This document shows positions 1 to 11,900 of a DNA stretch of 59,835 bases, in pieces. The DNA lies in contig MNCI01009457.1 in NCBI GenBank assembly GCA_015680685.1, positions 590,306 through 650,140 of the forward strand, written 5' to 3'. The notes under the pieces are model-generated. The model was not told the DNA's origin, did no database searches, and worked only from the letters and a program-made list of their open reading frames with translations. This DNA is from Gnetum montanum (Eukaryota; Streptophyta; Gnetopsida; Gnetales; Gnetaceae). How positions within the stretch are numbered: the first letter of the stretch is position 1; each line of letters opens with the position of its first letter. The position numbers and the translations under genes are program-made.

Positions 1-2616
1 TCTCTTTGTCATTTTGTAATACATCCACTCGAATAAAATTGTGTAATGCGACACTCCAATTTTATAATGGTTGTTAATCTAGTCTTGGTCACCCCACAAT
101 TTTTGTATTAAAACTTTGTCCATTTATATATGACTCAAGGATAATTTTTTAGTCAGTTGTGGGGGTATGATGAGACCTGATATGTTGGGCAACTTCATCG
201 ATGCATTCTCCTCGATGCATTGTACATGCATTACTACATATGTGTGAATGAGAACATGTTGATGCATTAATAGGCAGCACATCCTAGATGTGTTGACGTA
301 GCCTTGTCGATGCAACTAAACACATTCATGCATCCCATTGACGCAATGCCTATATTTGCCTATAAATATGTGAGCTCCTATTGTGTATTTGACACCATTT
401 GGTTAGTAGTGTAGCTAGACTCTTGCAATTTTATAATATAAGTCTAGAGAATAGTTAGTGAGTGTCCACAATGTTGATTTGAATTAGTTGTCTGATGTCT
501 TATTTGAGTGGCATTAGACTTGGACACATTCCATGAATGATAATAAGATCGAGATTTATTCCTATTCATTGTAGCACTTTGACTTAGAATAGATTTACCT
601 TCAATGCAATTTATTTTCTATGTACTTAACATTTACATCTCCATGATTATTAATCAATTAGCAGAATGAGTGTGACCAGTTTTGAGCATAAACACGTATT
701 CACTTGGTAATCCCAATAGCGTTATTGCTTGGTTTGCCTAGTAGCATAACACTTGGTAATCTCAGTAGTGAATACATGAGTTCAGGACGTGTACGACAAG
801 CTGGGAATGGATACTCAGTATCCTTAGGATAGTTTAAGATTTACCTTCTTGTTATTAATTAGTTTAAATAATTAATTTCTACATGACTATTCAATTAGTT
901 TAAGGGTTGCACAACATCAATAATCATATGCCTCACTTTGGATTAAACCATATGTGACAAAGCTACCACCAGTCTAAGTCGGAAGATAGTGACCTGCAAT
1001 TACTATTTAACAATCTAGATACCACACTAGTTTCATCCACAGAATTTGACCAGATTGCACGTGAACGCTTGTGATTTGTATGGTTGGGCATAGGGGGTAC
1101 CCACAGCTCATCATCCATGTTGTGACAAGGAAGGTAATCATTCTCTTGATAGTTAGGAAGATGAAGGTGCAGTGCCACCTAGATAGTGTTAAGTATGTCA
1201 ATAAATTTGTCCTAATTCAAAACACCATTCAAGTGTTGGAGGGGGATGAACATTGTGTTGATTTTTTTAAGTACTCATGAACAAGCACTTCCTTGGATGT
1301 TATAGGATTTGGAAATCATATAAAGAATGCCTCATATGCATAAGCCATTAATGATAGAGGATGGACTAGACCCTAGTTGAGGTAATGATGTCCTTCACCT
1401 AACCCCTAGTTGCCTCGTCACCTTAGTAGCAATTGTCTCAAAGGACTTCTCAACAACAATAATCATATCAAGGAAGATGTACATAGAATGAGTCCTTCAA
1501 ATGGTGAAAATTAAGGATAAAGGTAGATGCATGTTTGTAAGGGCAAATTTATGCTTATTTTAGACTTTGCATTGAACTATGGAGACAAAATCACTAAAAC
1601 AATGTAGAAAATTGCACTGAGCTCCCAACAAACTCAAAATAAGAAATTCAAATGGGCTAACAATGTCTTTAGGTTCTAAGCACAAGCTTTGGCTCAACTA
1701 GTTAGCTCACATGACTTGCACTCTAAGGTATTAGGTTCAAAGCCTAATACTAGCACCCCTTGTGTTAGCTTGGAAGCATGTTCCAAGCATTTAGATAATG
1801 CAATTTAAATTTTCTACAAAATATAAGAATGTTGCACTAGTTTCTTTGCTTAGCATAACACTGTGCTCTTTAAGCGTTTTGGTGCCACAATCTATTCATA
1901 ATAGGGTTATCTATTCTATTAAGTTATATCTATTAATGTGTGTAATTGTAGTTTTGGTCTAAATAGAGCGGAAAGTATTTGGTGATGGGCATTGAACCCA
2001 ATACCTCTGACTGCAGATTATATGAGTACACTGAGAATGGACATTATAAATTTAGCAGGACTGCATTTTACATAAAAACAAAAATAAGTTTTGAGTAAGA
2101 CTGTAGAATTTTTTAAATATTTCAGTAAATTTCCCATGGGCAAAAAATACACTTCGTGCAACATTTTAGAAAATGTTATCAAAAATTAACAAAAATGTTA
2201 TATATGTAAAAATTTATTTGCGCAGTGTAAATAAAAATACATGTAATAATACATGTCCAACTTCTAGTGAAAGTACTTAATTTTCTTTCTTAATTGAATT
2301 AATTCTACAGTGAAGCCTGCTGGACTGTAAAAGCTTCAACCCTTTCCTAATCCATTAAACCTTTACTTCTCCCCAATCTACCTATGCCTCTATAGGTAAA
2401 CCAATCAACGTGCTTTGATTCCAAGAGTTGGAATGGCAAAATACATACAAATGCAACCCAATAATTAAGCAAAAACACAGATAATTCCCAAGCAAAATTC
2501 GAAGTCACAGCACACCAAAGCAACAGCGTTATCCGTGAGAATGGCTGAAGCATGCGACTGTAACTGTGATTGCAGTTGATATATTTGTTATGTAAGGGTG
2601 GCAGCGGCTTCTGCTG
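1..2616. other. Upstream region of the activase-like gene
   Basis: No convincing gene. The largest open frames (963-1178 minus, 1071-1280 plus) match nothing I recognise. A SINE-like element lies at 1690-1800. At 168-370 there is LTR-like sequence: TGATGAGACC, then TATAAATATG at 361. The proximal 300 bp has no clear TATA box at a sensible distance from 2617; CCAAT-like sequence occurs near 2400. Confidence 0.5.
1690..1800 (+). repeat. tRNA-derived SINE-like element
   Basis: A-box-like TTAGCTCACATG near 1702 and a perfect B-box GGTTCAAAGCC at 1734-1744, about 31 nt apart as in tRNA genes. The same arrangement with the identical B-box recurs at 49,410-49,560. It does not fold as an intact tRNA by eye. 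Confidence 0.5.
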
Positions 2617-2977
2617 ATGCTGAACAGCACAGATATGGCAACGATGATTACAAGCCTTGGCTCATCCATACCCTCAAAATCTGTCACTGCATTATTAGGC
2701 ATCAGTTCAAGTTTCAGCCACAGATCTCAGATGATAGTTAGAATACCAGTTAGCTGCAAACTGAACCCCTCAAATTATGAGAACAATTCTGAGCAGCAGC
2801 AGCAGAAGCAGAAGCTCTGCTCATCATCTTCACAGTCTTCATGGAGTGTCAAGGACAGCCAAGGAAATGATTATCTGTACAGGCTGGGTCAGGAGGCCGA
2901 CAACGTGAACACAACAGTCGGGGCTCGTAAAGGTCTGATTGATGACCTGTTTGCGGGAAATTTCCTTGGAAAAGATG
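2617..2977 (+). CDS. Exon 1: transit peptide and start of N-terminal domain
   Basis: 361 nt, ending after one base of a codon at a GTAATT donor. The first ~50 residues are rich in Ser and hydroxylated residues and poor in acids, as expected for a stromal transit peptide. A Gln/Ser-rich spacer follows, then a segment beginning [16 protein letters not shown] that resembles the start of the mature activase-like domain, and GLIDDLFAG. An open frame continues past the donor to 3021 but loses homology there, supporting the splice. Confidence 0.9.
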
Positions 2978-5900
2978 GTAATTCAGTGTGCTTTCGAGTG
3001 ATGGTTAGGATGATGATTTAGATTGAGAAGCTAAGGTTTATGTATGATCATAAGATGAAGCCTTACGATATTCAGGTGTATGAAATTGTGTTCAGCGGAC
3101 ATTGTGTTTGCGTACCGACAGAAGGTGACAAGGTCGTTTGAGCATTTGCAGGGAGATTATTACATCTCTTCTGCATTCATGGTACTTTTCTTTCTGAAAT
3201 CCCAACATCTTTTTTTTCAATTTCTGCTTGGTAGTTTGGTTATTTGAATTTTGTCTGGATGAGGCGTACTTTGATCCTATTTGAAGATGCATGCTTTAGA
3301 ATTTGAATTAGGAGAGATTTAGCATGTTAAGATGCACCAAAATTTGATAGCTGCTACATTGTTTGAAATGCTTGTTACTTTTTTGAACTTGCTGAAGCTC
3401 GGTGAATTATGTTGAGGTGGAGAGGATTTTCACATAGAGTTTTCAACATATTTTGTGAAAAGTAAGAATTTTCAATTGTGAAATTATCATGCCGAGTTAA
3501 GCTGTCCTGACTGTCATGGGACTTTTTAAAATCTTTTTAGTTCAAGAGAGACATTCAAATTTCATACCAATCTGAATGTATTTTTTAGCGTACTTCTAGG
3601 TGGCACATGCCAAGTTGAATTTTGAATCCAGACATTTATAGTCATAGGCAGAAGGCTCGAGTCCGAGTCCTTTAGTTAAGGTTCATCTTCAGATATCGTT
3701 AAGCTGTATAAGCAACTTTTTGAAGGACTTCAACTTGGTGGCACAGCATTTATGTGTTCATGCTGCCATTGGAACTAAAATTCATTTTGGCTATTTTCAT
3801 CTGCCAAGTAAATTTTTGATAAAAAAAGATAGATTGATGTTCACTTTGATCTATATATTTCTCAAAATACATTTTCTTCTTAAGCTGTCCAAACCCATTC
3901 CTTAGAAATTGAGCACCTTGATGTACAATGACAAGTAGACTGTCATTGGGTTGGCAAAAATTTCTGCATGTCATATTAGAATGAACTACATTGATGTGAT
4001 ATACTATTTGATTTAGAAAGCCGTGGAAGATTAAGTGACTGAGCTGAAAATAATTACATATATTGGAAAATACGGTTAGCGTATTCTTCAAAATGAACAT
4101 TGGCTGTTTTATGGCCAATGTTAAAAGGTTTGGGATGTTTTCTCAAATTCAAGGTCGAAAATTGGAAGAACTGTCTCAAACAACTGGTCAATAATTCTAA
4201 TACATGATGGTGAGGCACAAAATAAAATAGATAGTTTCGGTGGAATAATGGCTGGTTGCTATGCAATACATAACAGACTGTGTGTTGAATTAGTGAAACG
4301 CTGATGCCTATGGTATCAACCAATTTATTTGGTTGCAGAAAATTAAACTTTAAATCAACAATTGCGAGATGATGTGAAAATCTTCTGTTGAATTAGCAAG
4401 GATCTCTGTCAGGTCCAGTCAGTAGTAAGGAATAATGGTTGGTCAGAATATAAATACCTTAAAGCAATGACTGGAGGGAACTGCTTCTTTATTTTTCAGA
4501 CTTCAGAACTGGGAAAGAAGTTATTGGTTTTAAATCAAAAGCCAATGGATTAATGAGGGTGATTGTAACTCAAAATTTTCTCATGCAGTGGCATCTAAAT
4601 GCCATATTTGTAACAGAATCACCCGGTTAATGAATGAGATGGTAGAGATAACAAAGAATGTAGAATTGCAGGATTATTTTCACAGTGAAAAAAAAAACAT
4701 CAGCATCTAATGGTTTGCACACTGGATTTTTATCAAAAGCATTGTGATGTTGTCGGAAGCCATGTATAACATATGGTATATGATTTTGGAGGTTTGCATG
4801 TCTATTAAAATTGTTCAACTCTACCTGGATTATTTTAATTCCTAAAAGGAATAGAGCAACATCTATGTCTGATTTTAGGCATATCATCTTGTGTAATGTT
4901 ATACAATATCTTCTCTAAATTTTAGCAAAATCGTTAAAGAATGCTATGTCCACTATCGTATGTACTGGCCAAGGGCATTTTGTGGAAGGAAGTTAGAATT
5001 TAGATCAAGTTATTCAGCTAATGAAGTTTTTGAGTTTACATCAAAAGGAAAAATAAGATGTACCAAAAATCTTAAAGAGGTGTTTTATAATTTGGCAATA
5101 TGGAGAAGATAAACCAGATAAATTTCTTATGTATCTAAGTAGTATTGACTGTAATATTCAATTTACTATTGAAAAGGAGCATGTACGTTATAGAATATGG
5201 CAATTTGAAAGGACCCAAGTAACAAGCAGGGAAAGCACCGTATCATCCAAACACAGAAAAGGTCTGGAATTAATCCATAGGGAAATTTGAAAGATCTAAC
5301 TCAATAGGCATTTAGCACGGTATGGCTGACATTAACTAGAAGTTGAAGACCAAATTTTGACTCTATAGGTCATAGTGGAACTACATGCAGATTGCAAAGG
5401 GGGAGTTTAGGTTATTATCAGAGTGCACACAGCCGAAGTTTAGGTACAACAGATCTGGATTTTGAATTTATCGTTATTATCTGGTAATCAAATCTGAAAA
5501 TAATTTAAGATGTTTATGATAGTGAGTGGTAGTGAGAAGTGTGAAATTAGTGGTGGTGGTGGTGAAAATGGTTTAAAATGGTAAGATGGTGATAAAAAAT
5601 TATGTTAAACAATGAGAAAACTTCATGACTTCAATTGATAGTGAAATTTTTGTTACAACATGAAGTGCAAACCTTTTATATTTATAGATTTTGCCCTGAG
5701 GCCAAAAAATACTCATGGAAATAGGCTTTTCTTATTAACTAAATACATGACTAATAACATTTCTTGAGTTCTTAGGGCTATACAATATGCCATCTATCCA
5801 TGTGCTCTACTTTATGATGTTTGTATAATTTAAAAAGTAGATGATACCATGAGTAGGTGATGCCAACTAATTTTCCTTTAAGAGTGTGGTTCATATTTAC

Positions 5901-8900
5901 ATTGGAAACACAGTGGCACCTTTTTGATAACTACTCATCTCATCATCATCATCTTACCAAATTCATGATGAACTAGATTCTTCCTAGTTGAATTGCAGAG
6001 GCATTGCTGCATAAGATGGGAATTGACAATGGAACTCCAAATTCAACTTTGAAAATGTTGATAAAGCCAGATATTGTCCTTGAACATCATTTGTAGGGCC
6101 CAATATTCCATTTCCATAGAAGAAATTGCAATAGCACATTGCTTAATACTTGCCCATGAAATTAGATGTAGATTAAGAAAAATCAAATATCCAATCCTTG
6201 ATGTTCTCATGCTAATTTATACAATTACAACTATAAATACTAAGTCAAATGCTCACTCAAACCATTTTCACAGGCATAACATAGCAAGCTTGATACCATT
6301 ACATCCACAACAGTATCGCAATATCCCAATTGATTCTATAGGAATCTTAAGTTATAACCTAGATGATTCCAGTTGCTTACCATTTCGATGGCTATACCCA
6401 AAGCTGACAAGGATAAGGGATGAACCATATCTAGTACAATGGCATAATAAAATCTAATCAATGCAAGAAGTTGACCAAACATATTAAAGTCCAACTTAGT
6501 GTGGGAAACTAGAATTTGTTTACATACAAGAAAGATTACATAAATTACAATGTTAAGGAAAACAAAATAAACCCTACCACCTATCAAAGAAACACAACAT
6601 GTAACTCTATCAAAATAAGCAATAATGTGGGTAAGCAAGCCTGTTAGTGGCTTGGATAATCTTGGGTTGTTATAGAAATCTTCATGTGCAACAAACCCTT
6701 GTAGACTACCATTAAAGCTATCCCCTATATGCGTTGATATTGTGCTAAATTGAATTAGATAATTGGTAGTTCAATTTACGATTAGCGTTCATCTACTTTG
6801 TGATAATGCCTAAGCTGTCATTGTTGATGCTGATTCATGCACTATTGCAAACTTTGATACGACTATTAGGGCCCATTAACCATAACAAATTCTATGATCA
6901 AAAACAAATGTTAGCACAATGGATTCACAACAAAAGCAAAATTAATCATATATTTGAAGCCATAATAGAAAAGTGAGGAAATAAAAATAAGTTCCAAGCT
7001 TAGGTAATCACTTCCACTACCTTTTGTCTCAATGTATACATGTGGCTGCTTACAAGCTAATCCAAAGTTCATTGAACTTGGATATATTATCCATTCACCT
7101 AGAAACTTCCAAAAAAGTCTAGTGACTTATAATGTTAGTATTGTTATTTGATTGATGTTGATTGTTTGCAGCACCTAGCTTGTTTAAAGACACATTTAAT
7201 AATTCTTAATAATATATTCATTCCCACACCTTGCATCAATGGGTTGCATTATTTAATTTTTCTACTCCTTGCCTTGGAATTGGAGATGGACACCACTCTC
7301 CAAACCCACATGTATGAATCTAGGTTTAATATTCTAAGCCATTGGATCCAAGGAAGTTGCATTTTCCATCATCTAAAGTTCTTTTAGTGAAGCAAGAAAA
7401 ATTGTTAAGTGCGTATGCCTCATGGACAATTCCTTATCACGTATGTTTGGGGTCTCTCAAGCTGAAATATAAAAAATGATGGTGAATCAAGCGTTGTTTG
7501 TTTAGTATGGAACTCAAAGAAACCCATCTCACTCACGTCTAATTGACTATAGGATATAGAATTGCCTGGTCAAAAAATAATTAAAAATTATTTAAAAACC
7601 AGATCTGAACCCCTTCCTATTCCTGCCCCTTCCCCATTCAACGTGGGAATGCAACCCCATAATGTATAAGAAAAGTTCTATGAGATCAGCCATTGTATGA
7701 AACTTTTTGTAGAGATTAAATTGATTGTTGAAAACTATAGAGGAAGTTTAGGAATACATCAGCTAATATGCTTTTATGTTATTGGCAAAACTAAACTTGA
7801 ACCAAATGGGCTATATACAGTTGATATATATTCATACATTGCCTTTAGTCAAAGAGAAATGTGGAGTGTCTGTGTGTTTGTTTGAAGGAAAGATGATGAG
7901 TTTTTGGAGGTTGATTGAAGAAGGTCTTCCATTGTTTTCTAGATCTCAAGTAATTTCTTGTTGTACTTTAAAATTTTTATTAATAAATCTTCTTTTTGCC
8001 TATAAAAAATCAGTGTTCTGTTTGTGGTCAATTTCTTATCATTCGTTAAATTTTCTTGGTTAGGAAGCAATGATTTTACAGTGCCATTGGTTTCAATAAA
8101 AAAGAATAGCTGATTGTGGCTAGCAAAGATTTTGTACATCTTAAAGCATTCGGTTTTTGTTATTTACAGGAAAAGATTGGTAAGAAAACTGTTCTCTGGA
8201 CCAGATTTACTATTCTCTTTCCTTCATCAGAGCATTTTGTACGTATCATTACATACTTTGCAGTTGGGAGTGTTGCCAATCTCTTTTACCTTCCGTACAG
8301 TAATGGTTTAATCGACCATCAGCTGATTGTTGTGTGCATTTGCCAAGGAAAATGGTTGTGCTATATAGTCTATAATTCTTTAATATAGGATTTTCATCAT
8401 CTTAAAGGACAATAAAGCACATAAATTTATCCAAAGAAGTAGATCAGCCCTAACTGTTAGATCAAGACGAAATGGGAAATCAGGATCCAAATTTTTAAAA
8501 CTTCTCACCAATAAAACAATTAGAAAAAGCATATGAGAATAGTTTCTGATAAATAAGTTATCCCCATCCCAAATCAGCGAACGCTTCCTATTAGATGCTT
8601 GTTTGTTCTAGCAAATATGCCTTCATACTCTTAAGGAATCTTTGTTACATCATAAGTTCCACCAAAGGGTGTTAGCTGAGGTAGTGTATTAAGAACCAAA
8701 GAACTTCTATGCACTTTATTGGTATACAGCACTGGAAATGAATTGTTGGAGTTACCAACATGGAGAAATGTGCTTCTAGGCTATAGCTGAAGTGGAACCC
8801 TATGCCATGGTTTACTCATCATGACCTTTACCACTTTATTGCAAAGATGTTGCAACTATAGTTAGTCTTTGGACAGCTCGTTGTAAAATCGATAACTTTG

Positions 8901-11900
8901 AGAGTTCTGTTGCATCAGTTTGATGAAAATATTTATCAAGGGAGAAAGGAGCTCTCCAAAGACTAACTACAAAACAAACACAAAATCAAAAGTTTCTAAT
9001 TCAAATGATCCCCTTGGTATTTATAGTTTTTGTTTGTGGGCTTCTAAGGTTCAATAATGCACCTATGCTAATGTACTTACATTAACACATCCCCTGAACA
9101 TAACTTGAATGCAATGGATGCATTAACGTAATTTCACTAGTTTAGCTATATACTTATTCATAATTTGGCTGAGAGAATAATTTCTTTTATAAAATAACAA
9201 AAACCCATCATTGATTCACTGTGAATTTAATTCTAACCCCTGTGATGAAAGTTATTTTCATGTTGCAAAAAATCAAAATCATTGTTCAATAATTCTTGGT
9301 GTGGCAGTTGCCCTGTATAAGCCTACAACTTGTGAATTATTGTCACAGCGATACTTCTAATGATTACTCAATGCATGCTATGTGTGGAACTAATCATTGA
9401 ATACTTCTTGTTCAGATTGAGCTGAAACCTCATTAGTTTTTAAAATTTTTTAAAAATTATTCAAGTACTTATTTTTGTGAATTAAAGCTTTGAGAGCATG
9501 TAGGATTGAAGCATACCTTTAGATAAACAGAGCTTGAACATGAGACCCAAGCAATGATGCTTTCGTTTTTAAGTTGGTCTTGGGTTTGTGTTAGAATTAT
9601 ATTATGCATTTCTTGAGTCCTTGTCCAGGGTTGCCTATAGTGAGCAAGAAGAGTTGCATGGATTGCATTCTTGTGTAGCTGTTACAACAAATATATATTT
9701 ATCGTAACAAAGTCCATTTACCCAGTGTTTAAAGAGCTGATAGATTAGTCAAGTCTGGAGGAAAGAGAATGATCATGTTTGCATCAATAACAGCCTGAAT
9801 TTGATCCTTATTTTCAGCAGTAATATTTGATATAGTCCAACGAGCTTCTTTCTTGATGCTTTGCTTATGATTGTGAGTCAGCAGAGTTAATAAACAAGGC
9901 AAAGCCTGGTTGTTGATACTATACTGAGTTTGAACATCATGCCTGGTCACAGTGTTCCCAACAGTCCTAAGAGCTGGAATCAGAACAGACGGAGATGGAT
10001 GCAGTAAAAGCTTGTCGGTGAGCTGGGACAAAAAGAGTTGAATAAGTTGTATTAAAACAAGCATAAACCATAAGTTTTATACAGAGAATAGGGAAATAAA
10101 AATAAATTGGAAGTGATACGAATTTGGTTGGCTGAAATATTGATGACTATTGCTAAATTGGTGATTAAGTGTTTGTTTGGGAAACATTGCGTCTCCCTGC
10201 ATATTATGATCGTATCAATTTTTCTGTGACCAAGGCAGATCCTCTTATAGTCAACTTCTAATAGATCACCTAGGCAAAATTAGTATACCAGCTCTTCAAT
10301 TTTTTCACAATGGTTAAAAACCATTGTGAAAACTAATTTCTGTCCCTTGCAAAAAGGTCTTAAAAAGCATAACAATGCTGAATCATTATCTTTTTAGTGC
10401 TTAAATAACATTGAATTACCTTACAATACTCCCAAGATAACAATAAGGTGTTAGCTTAGTAGTAAGAGTCTTGGCATAGAAAACCTAGGTCACAAGTTTG
10501 ATTCCAATGGACAAGGCTAAGTTATGTACATAAAAATTCCATAAAGAAGTTCTAAAACTAGTATAGTCCAATAGACCCAAGAGGGTCTCTATGGATGTAT
10601 GTAAAAGTTCATGTAGGACCCTAATAACCACCGTTTAAAGATCAGTACAAATTTTTTTTCCTTTTCCAATCCTCAAAAAACATGGAATTATACTTATATT
10701 AGCAACTCATAATGATAGGATGATTATAGGGCCTACGTACCTCCTTCCCTCATTAGACTTAACAAGTTGTTGATAGGATGAGACCTTGCCACTTCCCATA
10801 ATCCTTAGGATTGGTCCATCTATTGCATATCATCCATCTTTAGTAGCACTATGATATCTTAAAAACTAGCATTGCTTAAGGTGATTGCTAATGCTTTGCA
10901 TCATTTGTGAAGCTAGACACATCAAATATTTGTGTGACTCATTTGTTTCAAGTTTTATTTTACAAGCAACACCAATGGATGTGGTTGGATGTACTCCTAG
11001 TCCTCAACTATGTTTCCGTTATACGAGATCATTTAATCTATAATAGGCTTCAAACAATGGCTGGGAATAAAAAATATAGGTTTCAACAACTTTGCCCATG
11101 TAATGTGACGTTGCATTTCCACATTGAGGGCTATCCAACTCAAAGAATCCAGTCACCATTTGATCGTGAGTTGGGTTATATTCAAGTTCTAAACTACACA
11201 AACAAAGCTTGACTCAACCATCATTTTTGGACTACACCTTGATATACCTCTAAGATAGGTGACTGGGGATTGTACATGAGGTGGGTACATGCTTATGAAT
11301 AGTGCCTACATCATTGAAAACCATTGGGTATTGTGCAACTCAACCCTTTTGGGTCCAATGGCTTAGGATATTAAGTCAAAGTAAGCATATGTATGGGTAG
11401 GGTTAGATAGTGGTGCTTATCTCCACATCCAAGGTAGGGTGTATGCAAAATAAATAAACAATGCAACCCATCCATTCAAGGTATGGAGATGAATATATTA
11501 TTATTAAAATGATTAGTTAATGATCCCTAAAGATACTGCATGCTTCATAGAGTGCACATCAATCAAATGCTTCATCCACCTAATTACTAACTATGAGTTT
11601 AGGTGAATTGCTAAATCCTTGGGCCCAAAGGGCTTCTAATCATAATTCATGTGAGTTAATTTTATGGAAAGCAAATAAACATACATGATCACACCTATAT
11701 TTTCTTTCTTTTCTTTGCACAAATAAAAGAATATAATTGTTGATCAGTAAATGGGGTTAGCATATTTACTTTGCATAAAAGGAAAATCTAACTATGACAA
11801 AATGTACAAAACATTCATGTAAAGAAAGACTTACTCCAAGGAGCCTTATAGGCTTCCAAGATACAATATTCCCATTATACAAATGAAAGAAGTAACTGTG

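Noticed and set aside
168-370. LTR-like sequence (TGATGAGACC, later TATAAATATG) related to the window's last 63 bases
   Set aside because: Only the first bases and the TATA box resemble each other and the spacing differs greatly; too weak to call an element.
2978-3021. Continuation of the exon 1 open frame past 2977 as the end of a short protein
   Set aside because: The extra residues have no homology, a GTAATT donor lies at 2978, and exon 2 at 3096 restores the conserved protein in frame.
5938-5958. ATC/TCA microsatellite in intron 2 (a similar run near 32,129)
   Set aside because: Short, ordinary simple repeats.
6408-6420. AAGGATAAGG as an alternative 7-nt microexon (Asp-Lys)
   Set aside because: It is followed by GA, not a GT donor, and would supply only two residues where three are needed.
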